NCBI GenBank assembly: GCA_977017575.1 | Contig: CDRNVI010000044.1 | Location: 186,001 to 250,000, forward strand | Reading direction: 5' to 3' | Origin: Paramoeba atlantica | Lineage: Eukaryota > Discosea | DNA length: 64,000 bases | Shown here: piece after piece, positions 38,997 to 48,570 of the stretch | Position numbering within the stretch: position 1 is the stretch's first letter | How the letters are laid out: each line of letters starts with the position of its first letter | Translations under genes and position numbers: made by a program | The notes under the pieces: generated by a model | Told to the model about the DNA's origin: nothing | Database searches by the model: none | The model's input: only the letters and a program-made list of their open reading frames with translations

Positions 38997-40037
38997 ATGG
39001 GAAAGCGAATTCGGGGAGAACGCATGGTAAAACCCTCGTCCCATACTCCGCACGACACCATACCCATACCGCATCACAAGGACTCCTCCTCCTCCTGCCC
39101 CACACAACTCGAAAATGATTCCAACCTCCTCAATCTTACCTCCTCGAACAGCGGCGCCACTCCTCAACACTCCCACACCTCCGAAACGTCATCCAACGCG
39201 GCAATTTCCCTTTCCGACCTCCCTCCACCCTCCCATCCGGAATCTTCCTCCTCCTCCCCCTTCCTTACCCTCAACGTCGGCGGCACCTGCTACCGTACCA
39301 CAACCCTTACGCTCCAAAAAGAACCCGGCAGCCTACTCGCCCTCGCGTTCCGCAACCCCGACGCCTTCCTCCCCACCGACCCGAACGGTCACTACTTTAT
39401 TGACCGCGACGGGAGGGCGTTTCGTCACGTGCTTAACTATTTAAGGGGCTACCCCGTGGTGGTGCCCCCGGAGGAGCTCGCCCTGCTCTCCTGTGATGTG
39501 CACTACTACGGACTGGAGAGTATGAAACCGCTGCTCGGGTTACACCCGGTCGAGGAGTGGACCTTCGTACCCGGCCCCGGGGTGGAGGAATCCAAGAAAA
39601 GAGTGAGGTCAAGTTACATGGTGAGCTTGTGTGGGGAGGGGTGGATGAGAGAGGGAGCGCACACGCAGGAGTTTCATGTGGAACGAGCGGACTATGTCGG
39701 GATTGGGGTGGTGTCGCGGTTGTTTGTGGATCAAGGTACGGAGTTTCACCAGCTGTCGCAGTGTGCAGTGTACTACATGAGTGGGGTGTTGTATGCGAAT
39801 TTTGAGAGCCATCGGAAAATCGAAACCGCGGAGTCGTTTACGGATGGGGATCACATCACTGTTTCGGTGAACTATCAGGATGGCTGTGTGACGTGGCTTC
39901 GAAATGAGGAAACGATTCACACAGCAAGTATGGGCGAAGGCAATAAGTATCCGGAATTAAAATTTGCCGTGGTTCTTAAAAGGGCTTCCGTGGTGCACCT
40001 CGTTCCGATGACAACGGCGTCTAGTACGGAGTCTTAA
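38997..40037 (+). CDS. BTB/POZ (K+ channel T1/KCTD-type) domain protein
   Basis: About 346 residues from ATG 38997. The first 80 are Ser/His/Pro/Thr-rich and probably disordered. The T1/BTB domain runs from about 83 to 185: FLTLNVGGTCYRTTTLTLQK, then FIDRDGRAFRHVLNYLRG and CDVHYYGLESM. This fold forms tetramers or pentamers; KCTD proteins often serve as cullin-3 adaptors, while T1 domains assemble Kv channels. No membrane span is present, so a KCTD-like adaptor is likelier. The C-terminal 140 residues (YVGIGVVSRLFVDQG, SVNYQDGCVTWLRNEE) are beta-rich and not identified. Composition flips from C-rich (39060-39400) to G-rich (39430-39730) within the gene. Confidence 0.82.
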   Translation: MGKRIRGERMVKPSSHTPHDTIPIPHHKDSSSSCPTQLENDSNLLNLTSSNSGATPQHSHTSETSSNAAISLSDLPPPSHPESSSSSPFLTLNVGGTCYRTTTLTLQKEPGSLLALAFRNPDAFLPTDPNGHYFIDRDGRAFRHVLNYLRGYPVVVPPEELALLSCDVHYYGLESMKPLLGLHPVEEWTFVPGPGVEESKKRVRSSYMVSLCGEGWMREGAHTQEFHVERADYVGIGVVSRLFVDQGTEFHQLSQCAVYYMSGVLYANFESHRKIETAESFTDGDHITVSVNYQDGCVTWLRNEETIHTASMGEGNKYPELKFAVVLKRASVVHLVPMTTASSTES

Positions 40038-40669
40038 AAAGAAAAAAATTACTGGATTAGCTTGATATACCAAGATTATAATTGAATCTAGTTGTTAAGA
40101 AGCTCACTAGTTTAGTGGAGCTTATTTTAAGCTGTCACTATCCATTCAAATGTTCAACAAAAGGGTTTGTCTTGGTGAGCGCAGTAGAGAGGATTTCTGT
40201 AGAGCTTTCAGCAGGACGAGACCGTAAGTGCGAGGTTTCACGTCCCCTGGAAGTACTATTCAAGTAGCAGAACTGGAAAGGAAACGGAGAAAGAAAATCC
40301 CGCTGTTTTATCGTGGAGCCAAAACAAACGTGGAGCGAATGATTCGATTATCCATTCAATAAGGTGGATAATTGATGAACTATAGCTATTCCCGGGAATC
40401 CTTTGCGGCGATAATGTTTCCTCAACCTCAAGTATGTCCAGAATATTTTCGGATCTTGCGTGAGAACATGATAAGATGCTTTCGCAACTACCTTCTACAC
40501 ACCAAAAATCTTTTCCAATCTGTATTTCACGTAGCCTGTAGAACACTTTGCTTTAACACATCTTATTGGGGGTCAGGTCAACTCTTCCTATTCTGGGGTA
40601 TATTATTGCGCGGTGTACGGTAAAACCTTACTTGTAGTTCTCTTATGTTTCGTCTTATTTTTCATTAGG
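40038..40669. other. Gap before the module-repeat gene
   Basis: No convincing gene; frames at 40372-40623 and 40256-40546 lack protein-like features. The frame of the next gene extends upstream to 40613 with hydrophobic codons but no ATG before 40670. Confidence 0.4.
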
Positions 40670-42724
40670 ATGTTGCTGTTGCGCACTAGCTTCGTGTTCT
40701 ATAAAAGAGGGTGGAACAGAAACCGAGTACTTGTCTCACGAAGCCAGATTTTTTTTCAGACACTAAATGCATTGAAGCGCCCAGAGCAGCGCAGATTACA
40801 GTCTACCACCACTATGCGAAGCGCCCGACATCGTTGTACACAAGAAGAACTTCTGCTAAGTGTTCTTGATTATTTGCCCCAGAATCAGATTATGCCGGTT
40901 CGTCTCCTTGCTTCAGCCCTGCCCGATTATATTCTTGTGCTTATTGCGGATATGCAAGGTAGTCTCTTGTCATACTTGTATACGAATTCGACATCTTTTG
41001 ATGTTTTTCGTGATACAGATGGGGTTTTCAAAGTAAAACGTTCGTGTACCAAAGAACCTGTTATATCTCGCTTGTGTTCAATGAAGGCGATAGAAAAGAA
41101 TAGTGCAACACGGACAAAGGCGTTTCATAAAACAAAATCAGAAGCTGTTTCAGAAGCTTTTTGGGACACTTTGCTGCCCCATATTCCGGACGATAATTTC
41201 TTATCCATAAAAGATCTTTATCAGGTACTAACTGACGATGAAAAAAAGGATTGCCGCTCTCTTGGCGGGTTAGGGAATGTCTTGATGCGTAATGAACATC
41301 CTCGAATAATGCTTTCCAACGACAAGTGTCACGTAGTACGACGTCGGGAGAAATCTGTAGAGGACTCCTGTATGCTACCTGTACAGCCCCAAAACGATCT
41401 AGATTTCCCAGATGATCCTGAAGATGAAGACGCCGATGTCCCTAAACCTAGAGGTCGACGCACTCCTATAGATTTGACCTCCCCGTGCGAGGCGGAAAAC
41501 GTCGAACTGGATGACCATGGCATTCCCATCCCACGGGTCTTGTGGGACGTACTACATGAGGCGAGGCGACAGGACCAGGAATTATTGAAAAAGAAGCATG
41601 AGAACCCGACCGTCCGCGATAGTCCCAAAAAAGTGCTGCGAGATCCATCAATTAACCAATTGGTGAAGTACATTCCTACATATCCCATTGTAACATGGAG
41701 TGTTCAAATGCCAGAGGGGGTTTGTGAAAGCATCGCAGGCTACAAAATAAATCAGTACGATTTTTTTCGTCACATACGTCACACAGTGCTCTCCCGTGAC
41801 GTCATACAAACTCCCTCTACCTCGCGTGCGGGTCTGGTATTTCTAAGCCCACTCCTACGCAATGAGGGAAAAGGGGATGCCGACAAGCTTTATCGTAATG
41901 ACGAAACATTGAAGGATCGTGAGGCTCTCCTCCGCGCTGCCATTTATGATTTATTCGCCGTGAAACAGAAAACTGCTGTTACAACTGATGAAATACAAGA
42001 GGAGATACCCGAAACAATTTTTGAAAACTGTTTTGACGAACCTGTTTCGCAGGATGTTCTCGTAAAATTTTTGAGGAAGTACGATGAGCACTTTTCGCTG
42101 GATGGTTCCTCAAAAACCGTACAAAGAACGCGAAGAGCGGACCCTCGCGTTGAACTGCTCGACGGATGCGTGCAGCAGGTAACTATTGGTCAAAAAAAAT
42201 CGCTTCTTTTTCACGGGAGAGGTACATACGCTAATCCAGACATTCTAGGTAAGGCGCTTAGAGACCTTTGTCCAGAGACCGGGTGGTCTGATCTTCGATC
42301 TATTGTTCGCAAGCTTCCCGAAGAAGCTCAAGTTATCGCCCCCTTGCGTTGCATGAGAACAATATCATCCATGTCTAAATATATTTCGGTATCCGAAGGT
42401 AGGCCTGGGGTACTCCGTATTCAGCGTGCTAGCGGGGCGACCAGTCAAGACATTGACTTTGATTCGACAATGTACAATGAACGACTGTTTGTGCGCTTGT
42501 TGTATCGCTCGATACCCAAACAGGGCGCATGCGTAAAAGGCCTTTTGAATCGATGGACGACTGCGGCTCGTGAAGCCATCCGGTCGCTATACGGTAACAT
42601 CAATAAATTCATTCTTGATCGACCAGAATATTTTAGAATAGAATATGTGAATCACGGACGTACTCTATATGTTTACCTAACGCTTCCACAGAAATACGTT
42701 GAGACGTGCTTTCCAGAATTTTGA
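40670..42724 (+). CDS. Multi-module winged-helix-like protein, predicted mitochondrial (paralogue 1)
   Basis: About 684 residues from ATG 40670. The first 50 are rich in Arg, Leu and Ser with almost no acid (MLLLRTSFVFYKRGWNRNR, RRLQSTTT), a good mitochondrial presequence. The rest consists of about six diverged 65-95-residue modules of one pattern: a helix ending in IP or LP, two more helices, then a [GS]xLxxhL...hFxV wing. The clearest are LLSVLDYLPQNQIMPVRLL...FKVKRS, LLPHIPDDNFLSIKDLY...CHVVRR and the last, IRSLYGNINKFILDRPEYF. The pattern resembles winged-helix or LOTUS-like RNA-binding modules. The gene at 56574 has the same architecture. I do not recognise a named family; an organellar RNA role is an inference. 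Confidence 0.65.
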   Translation: MLLLRTSFVFYKRGWNRNRVLVSRSQIFFQTLNALKRPEQRRLQSTTTMRSARHRCTQEELLLSVLDYLPQNQIMPVRLLASALPDYILVLIADMQGSLLSYLYTNSTSFDVFRDTDGVFKVKRSCTKEPVISRLCSMKAIEKNSATRTKAFHKTKSEAVSEAFWDTLLPHIPDDNFLSIKDLYQVLTDDEKKDCRSLGGLGNVLMRNEHPRIMLSNDKCHVVRRREKSVEDSCMLPVQPQNDLDFPDDPEDEDADVPKPRGRRTPIDLTSPCEAENVELDDHGIPIPRVLWDVLHEARRQDQELLKKKHENPTVRDSPKKVLRDPSINQLVKYIPTYPIVTWSVQMPEGVCESIAGYKINQYDFFRHIRHTVLSRDVIQTPSTSRAGLVFLSPLLRNEGKGDADKLYRNDETLKDREALLRAAIYDLFAVKQKTAVTTDEIQEEIPETIFENCFDEPVSQDVLVKFLRKYDEHFSLDGSSKTVQRTRRADPRVELLDGCVQQVTIGQKKSLLFHGRGTYANPDILGKALRDLCPETGWSDLRSIVRKLPEEAQVIAPLRCMRTISSMSKYISVSEGRPGVLRIQRASGATSQDIDFDSTMYNERLFVRLLYRSIPKQGACVKGLLNRWTTAAREAIRSLYGNINKFILDRPEYFRIEYVNHGRTLYVYLTLPQKYVETCFPEF

Positions 42725-43406
42725 CACTGGTCTCACGTCTTCAGAAGAGTTTGACGATAGATACTTCGGCTCCTTGTGATAGTATTCGGGCGCTGATGAT
42801 CGAGGTTTTGCTATCCGCTTTGCTATCCGGGAAGTAAGTCCCTTCGAATTCAATGTTGAGCCTTATTTTGATATCTTAGAATTTCGAGATATATTGAGTG
42901 CCGAAGGAGTTACTCAAGAACTCTCACGGTACAATATTTAGACCCTCCAGAAATTCGTGACCCTAGAACTTGTTATAAACCATAATCCCGTATTACAGTC
43001 TCGGAGGTAATCCGGGTACGGAGAGCTGTGACAGAGCCGATGTACAGAGAGCTGGGCGACCGCCAGATGCAGAGAACCCGATCTCGCGGGCAGCTAAGGA
43101 CACGGTCCTCGATGGAGGCAACCGCGACCGCCTAGTCTCTTCGGAAAGGTCCCGGGAGTCTTCACTCCAATCGTTAGAGTGTGCCTGTTGCCGGGGAAAG
43201 AAAGATGAACTAAGGTAATGTACAGGAACTAAGACCATGATATCGAGCTACGGAGCGTGATATCTATTTTGAGGTATGAATCTTTGAGCGTTGTAAATAG
43301 CTAGGTGTGTTTTCAAAAAGATGCTTTTATAGTTTTTTGTGGGAAAATGTTGCTTTAACTTGCAGAATATAGAATATTACGAAAATAATATAATATATTT
43401 TACGAG
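42725..43406. other. Gap with a GC-richer segment
   Basis: Bases 43005-43200 are GC-richer than the surroundings and contain short repeats (CGACCGCCAGATG / GCGACCGCCTAG; GAGAGCTGTGAC / GAGAGCTGGGCG). A minus-strand frame there (42993-43238) has no recognisable features. A pyrimidine-rich acceptor-like site (GCTTTAACTTGCAG, AG at 43364-43365) precedes the next gene. Confidence 0.4.
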
Positions 43407-44093
43407 ATGGATACATACTACTATGACGAAGAGCTTGCTGAAGGTAACACACTTGTCAGTGACTGGACAGAGCTTTTGAATTTTGACGAAGAACCCACAT
43501 CAAAGGATGAAGACCGTTCTCTTACAAAAAAGCATTTGGCAGAAAAGAAAGCAAAAGAAAAAAGCAGAGCAATGGCATCTCTCGTCCAAGATCTTATGCA
43601 GGAGAGCTCCGCAGAGGAAGCGAGCGAGGATACCCAAGCGCTTCGCAGAGCATTAGCTGAAAAGTGGACGGATATGCAATCTCTCTCACAGAAAAACGTT
43701 GTTCTTTTGCACGAAATTGTGCCCAGGACTGAAGAGGAACATGCGCGATTACACCAAAATATAGTTTCACTAGTTTGCCGGTCTCGGGAAACCTCTAAGA
43801 AACACTTTTCTGCTTTTTTGATTTCTTATATAAAAACAGTCACAGTGGCCGGGTTGGATGGGGAACAAGCAGTAAATACATCTTCCCCCGTGATTTTCGC
43901 TCTAAAGAAGCAATTACTGGAGAGAAAAATGATGCTTTACACAGACAATGAGGCGACTAAGCTATCGGATTGCCAATCGGAAGCTGTTATGCCGCGTAAT
44001 GAAAAGTCATGTAAGAGTGAAGTGACATACTCCGATGCAAATCCGTATTCTTCGGAGGTTACACGTCAGACAGACCTCGATGATTTCATGTAA
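43407..44093 (+). CDS. eIF3 subunit j-like protein
   Basis: 228 residues. It has an acidic N-terminus (DTYYYDEELAEGNTLVSDW), then a Lys-rich helix (LTKKHLAEKKAKEKSRA). A helical region (HARLHQNIVSLVCRSRETSK, then HFSAFLISYIKTV and a LLERKMM helix) matches the spacing of the conserved eIF3j core (a FxxF helix, FLExLVRD, then EKQKxEK). The C-terminus ends DLDDFM, like the YEDFM end of human eIF3j. eIF3j/HCR1 sits in the 40S decoding site and assists initiation and recycling. Similarity is mostly pattern-level; length fits the family (about 230-265). Confidence 0.45.
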   Translation: MDTYYYDEELAEGNTLVSDWTELLNFDEEPTSKDEDRSLTKKHLAEKKAKEKSRAMASLVQDLMQESSAEEASEDTQALRRALAEKWTDMQSLSQKNVVLLHEIVPRTEEEHARLHQNIVSLVCRSRETSKKHFSAFLISYIKTVTVAGLDGEQAVNTSSPVIFALKKQLLERKMMLYTDNEATKLSDCQSEAVMPRNEKSCKSEVTYSDANPYSSEVTRQTDLDDFM

Positions 44094-44351
44094 GGGAATT
44101 GTAACAATATTTTCTATATAAATCAAATTCTTAGGAAAACTTTCGTAACAATCAGTTGCGAGATGCTGATCTGAAGCAGTTCAGGCGATCTATGCATTTC
44201 ATATCACAAACCAACTGACTTATATAGACTATTAATTTTGTGTGCGAAGTGTTTACTAAAATATTAAAAACACGCGATATTAATTTATAACTACTCTGAT
44301 TGCTTACTGTACTCTCTTGCTATAAATCGTGTCTTTTGTATATAAAATTCG

Positions 44352-47300
44352 ATGACAGAATACGGAACACTTAATCGCGCACAACGGAATGCTTCAGCGT
44401 ATCCGTACACTTCAATCTCGATACCAGGAGACGTGGAGCTTACAAGAGGCATTCCTTTGGAACATCGTCAACTTATTAGTGAAGCGTACGATGCACGGCG
44501 CACTTCGCGTCTAAATCTTCTTCACATGGCAAAAAAACTAGCCAGTAAACTATGCTTCGGCGTGGCACACAGATCAAAATCCTATACCGCATCAAACTTG
44601 ACTGATGATCCCATCGTAGCTGAAACATTCGAAAATTTTCATGAACATTTGCTACAACTTGTTTCAGTGACTCAAAATGGGCCATGTCGTGCTATCTCAA
44701 GACGACGGCTGCGCATTCTTCGTCAGAAATACGTACTTTTCAAAGCCTTAAATATTGATGTTGAAAATATTCTAGTTTGCGAAAAAGGTCCTCCTTGGTA
44801 CCAAACAACCCGAGCTAATATTGGCGTACGTGCCGATCGTTTTGCTTCGAAGACATCTATTATGAGCGCTATTACGAAAGCACTAAACAAGGATACAGAT
44901 GAACAACTGAAGTCATTATGTCGCAAAATTCGTACTGACACAACAGTATCTGCCGAAAGCCTTGGCATATTACTGCAGGCTAAATCTCATCAGCGGACAC
45001 TAGATGACTTTGGCATGCAGAAAGTACGCCCACATGAGGGATCAAAAGATTTATTGCGTCACGTGCTGCGCTACGATTCACCATACCTTTCCGAAGGAGT
45101 GATAGCCTTGTTGGAAAAAACAGACCCAGCATGCTCACTCAATTTATCACTTTTAGTTCATGGCACAGGTAGAAATGAGTGGCGTACAGTCATAGACTTT
45201 GCTTTAAACATAGCGAAATCTCGTCCAAGTGTGACGTTCTCGATTCAAATAAGTGGTAAAGTGCCTATGGAGGTAGATAACTTCCACTCACAGCTTCAAA
45301 ATATTTTTGAGCCTTTTTTTGAGTCCTATGGTGGAAACCCTGAGTGGGATTGGGCTCTCCCGGTCTTGGACAAGGTAGTTTCTTTCAGTGTGTCCGGAAC
45401 ATCTGGTGGTCATCTTCATACGTTTCGCAGGCCTCGAAAATATTTAGCAGGCAGCATAGTCGCTCCACCAGTATTACTGTTTTACATGTCTGTGCATTTG
45501 GAAGCTCTAAAGGCCTACAAAGCAACAACGTCATCAGATGTCCAATTGCATCGCTGTACGTCGTCACCTCAGCTCTGGTTTTCCTGCGAAGAAAATGTTG
45601 ATGTTTGGCTCCTTGCAACGTCTTACCTACTATGTGACCAGGTTGCTCATGCAACAACTCTAACAAAGCACCCACTGCTATGCTACCTGTTCTATTTGCA
45701 CCAAATTTATCTTACATTGTCTCTTCGCGGTCGACATAGTAATGCGGAGCCTGTTATGGAATACTTGCTGAGCGCTGGGCTCCAGCTTTCTTTATGTACT
45801 GAAGACCCATTGCAACGTTACAATCACATTGATGCGCTACTGGAAGAATATGACGCGGCTAGAAACACAGGACGAGTGAACTCCATCGATGTTTTTGAAA
45901 TGTGTAACGCTGGGATACGTATGCTGAACCACCTTTCGGAACACTGCAACATGAATTCCACGCATCCAAAAGCTGATTGTGAAAATTACATAGCACTGGA
46001 CGAAATTCTCTATGGCCGAGACGAATTTAGAAAAGCTTGTTTATTCCATGAACACTTTTTGTTAAGAACAAATCAACTTACAGAGTGCCAGGACGCGCAA
46101 TCAGTGCCTGAACCTTCGAGTAGTAAACCGGCCGCTATTACAGGAGATACTCGATCAGAATGTTTCGAAGAAACTAAGAGAGTTCTTGATACAAATGCCC
46201 GACCTTTCATACGTGTTCATGTTTCACCTCGTCAAAGCGTTGCTCGTCATGATCTTTCGCGACAAGTATCAAAAGAAACACGAAGTTCTCAAGCTTGTGC
46301 GCCTTCACTGTACAAGTTACTGCGACATGCCTTAGATCTTCGGAAGAAATACTTTTCCTTTCAATGTGAAAAACAAGACTCATTAAGCGAAACACTGTCC
46401 TTTTCTCCAGTTGCACGATTATCACTTTCCGGACTTCGTTCGAAAAATCATGCTTCGATGGAAGGAGCCGATGCTAAAATATCGGTATTCAACTCTTCAA
46501 ATTCAGTGCGATACGTACAAGGTATTTGGACATGCACGTTTCTTCACCATTTACCATTCGTATCGGAGTACTATGACGACTTCAGCAGAATACAAAACAT
46601 ACTTGATAATCCTTCCTTGCAGAACCTCTGTCGCAGACGGCTAAATGTATTGCTATCGAAATTCGAACTTCATGAGGCTCTAAACGCTGAACTCGAGAAA
46701 GAAAAGGGTATCAAGGAGACCCGTCAGGATCACAGGGACTTATATCATACTATAAAGGTTGATACACACTGCCACATGGCTGCAGGTATGACAGCAAAGG
46801 AACTGTTAGACTACGTCAAAGAACAATTTACCAATCACGGTGATGATATTGTTCTGGACGACCGTACGACAAGCTTAGCAGAACTTCAACAACAACTTCA
46901 AGTACAGGACGTGGAATCGCTAACTGTAGATGCGCTTGACGTACAAGCAGATCGCAGCGTTTGGGAACGGTTTGACACCTTCAATTCTAAATACAACCCT
47001 TTGGGTCTCCCTGCTCTACGAAAACTATTTCTCAAGACGGATAACGCTGTCGGGGGCCGCTACATCGCCGAGATTATAAAGCGTGTTTTTCGCAAGAATT
47101 TGAAAAATCAATTCTCGTACACCGAGCTTCGCGTATCTATCTACGGTCGTAAACGCGATGAGTGGAGTAAGTTGGCCCACTGGTTTATGAGTCATGGAAT
47201 GAGTTCGAAAAGTAATCGATTTCTGATTCAAATTCCCCGCATTTATCAAGAGTATCGAAAAGCCCAAGAAGTCACCAGCTTTGCAGAGTTGTTAGAAAAT

Positions 47301-48227
47301 ATCTTTTTGCCCCTTTGGGAAGTGAGTATCGATGTTTCATCAGACCCTGACCTACACAATTTTCTGCAACACATATCAGGATTCGATTCTGTGGATAATG
47401 AGTCAGTGCTGGACTACACTCCTGGAAAAAGTAGAGAGGCAATTAGAATTTTTCCACATCAGTGGACTCGAGAAAATAACCCCCCGTACTGGTACTGGAT
47501 GTACTATCTTTGGGCGAACCTGCAAAGCCTCAATGCTTATCGTGAGCAAAAGGGTCTAGGTACCTTTTCTTTTCGTCCGCATTGCGGCGAAAGTGGATCA
47601 TCAAACCATTTAATAGACGGATTCCTTCTGGCGACGGGAATTAACCATGGAATTAATTTACGTTCCAACGCTCCGCTACAATACTTATTTTACTTGGCAC
47701 AAATTCCTATTGCTGTTTCACCTCTAAGTAACAACAGCATTTGCCTACGATACACGAAGAATCCCTTTCCGTATTTCTTCAAGCGCGGTCTAGCCGTGTC
47801 TCTCAGTACAGATGATCCCTTACAATTTCATCATACGTCACAGCCGCTCATCGAGGAGTACTCCATTGCAGCAAAAATATTTAAGCTTTCTGCTACCGAT
47901 ATGTGTGAACTTGCGCGATACTCCGTTCTTCACTGTGGTTTTTCTCATGAGCAAAAAGAGAAATGGTTAGGATCTGATTATTATCTCAGCAGCTGCCGTG
48001 GAAACCAAGTAGGTAGCTCTCACGTCCCTGGTGTTCGCGTTGCTTTTCGTTTCGAAACCTACCACGATGAGCTTCGATACATTGAAGGTCTCAAGAGCGA
48101 TTCAGAGCAAGATTTAGAAGTCGCGTCTATCTCTCATCTTCCGCGGGCTATGATGACGCTTGCAGAAGAGACAGAACACGTGGCCCGCCAACAAAACAAT
48201 GATAAAGGGCCACAATCTAAGTTGTAA
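44352..48227 (+). CDS. AMPD: Double AMP deaminase: degenerate N-terminal copy fused to an intact C-terminal copy
   Basis: 1291 residues, about twice the usual catalytic length. Residues 660-1250 are a complete AMP deaminase: VDTHCHMAAGMT (zinc His 806 and 808), FNSKYNPLG, TELRVSIYGRKRDEW, FRPHCGESG (His1077, catalytic Glu1080), INHGINLRSN and LSTDDPLQFHHT (Asp1154, Asp1155). The enzyme converts AMP to IMP and ammonia. Residues 30-530 are a second copy of the same fold. Its counterpart segments include SLLVHGTGRNEW and LLEEYDAARNTGR, but the metal site is gone: THxH is replaced by RANIGV (154-159), PHCGE by FSCEE (410-414), and the first Asp of DDP by Glu484. It is therefore a pseudoenzyme domain in cis, possibly regulatory. 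No intron or frameshift is seen. Confidence 0.93.
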   Translation: MTEYGTLNRAQRNASAYPYTSISIPGDVELTRGIPLEHRQLISEAYDARRTSRLNLLHMAKKLASKLCFGVAHRSKSYTASNLTDDPIVAETFENFHEHLLQLVSVTQNGPCRAISRRRLRILRQKYVLFKALNIDVENILVCEKGPPWYQTTRANIGVRADRFASKTSIMSAITKALNKDTDEQLKSLCRKIRTDTTVSAESLGILLQAKSHQRTLDDFGMQKVRPHEGSKDLLRHVLRYDSPYLSEGVIALLEKTDPACSLNLSLLVHGTGRNEWRTVIDFALNIAKSRPSVTFSIQISGKVPMEVDNFHSQLQNIFEPFFESYGGNPEWDWALPVLDKVVSFSVSGTSGGHLHTFRRPRKYLAGSIVAPPVLLFYMSVHLEALKAYKATTSSDVQLHRCTSSPQLWFSCEENVDVWLLATSYLLCDQVAHATTLTKHPLLCYLFYLHQIYLTLSLRGRHSNAEPVMEYLLSAGLQLSLCTEDPLQRYNHIDALLEEYDAARNTGRVNSIDVFEMCNAGIRMLNHLSEHCNMNSTHPKADCENYIALDEILYGRDEFRKACLFHEHFLLRTNQLTECQDAQSVPEPSSSKPAAITGDTRSECFEETKRVLDTNARPFIRVHVSPRQSVARHDLSRQVSKETRSSQACAPSLYKLLRHALDLRKKYFSFQCEKQDSLSETLSFSPVARLSLSGLRSKNHASMEGADAKISVFNSSNSVRYVQGIWTCTFLHHLPFVSEYYDDFSRIQNILDNPSLQNLCRRRLNVLLSKFELHEALNAELEKEKGIKETRQDHRDLYHTIKVDTHCHMAAGMTAKELLDYVKEQFTNHGDDIVLDDRTTSLAELQQQLQVQDVESLTVDALDVQADRSVWERFDTFNSKYNPLGLPALRKLFLKTDNAVGGRYIAEIIKRVFRKNLKNQFSYTELRVSIYGRKRDEWSKLAHWFMSHGMSSKSNRFLIQIPRIYQEYRKAQEVTSFAELLENIFLPLWEVSIDVSSDPDLHNFLQHISGFDSVDNESVLDYTPGKSREAIRIFPHQWTRENNPPYWYWMYYLWANLQSLNAYREQKGLGTFSFRPHCGESGSSNHLIDGFLLATGINHGINLRSNAPLQYLFYLAQIPIAVSPLSNNSICLRYTKNPFPYFFKRGLAVSLSTDDPLQFHHTSQPLIEEYSIAAKIFKLSATDMCELARYSVLHCGFSHEQKEKWLGSDYYLSSCRGNQVGSSHVPGVRVAFRFETYHDELRYIEGLKSDSEQDLEVASISHLPRAMMTLAEETEHVARQQNNDKGPQSKL

Positions 48228-48570
48228 TAAGCACTGTTAAGCGATTACTAAACATGCCATTAGGTAAACCCGCAATGAGATAACAAAATGGGCTTGGTTA
48301 TGTGCGTAAATAAGAACGTATTTCTTCTTTATGTACACATTGGAATTCTATACTTTTTTGTCAATGTGTCCACTCCTGTTTATGAAGGAAAAAAAGCATG
48401 TGGTTTGAGTTCACAAGTTTCATGGCGGAGCGGTGCTGACATGTAATACCTACATAATTCTGTTTCTAATTGGTGCTTAACACCATTATGGGTGCTTAAA
48501 ACGTGTTAACTGAATTTCCAGTTTACTAGAGTTTTCTTTCCACGCTTAATTTGAATCTCTTTTCGAAATC
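48228..48570. other. Gap before UTP22
   Basis: AT-rich. The word GGTGCTTAA is repeated within 48471-48499. A GAATTTCCAG acceptor-like site lies about 50 bp before the ATG. No gene is seen. Confidence 0.4.

Noticed and set aside
42993-43238. Minus-strand 81-codon frame in a GC-richer segment
   Set aside because: Arg/Ser-rich low-complexity reading with no motif; the GC-rich patch itself is noted as an unexplained gap feature.
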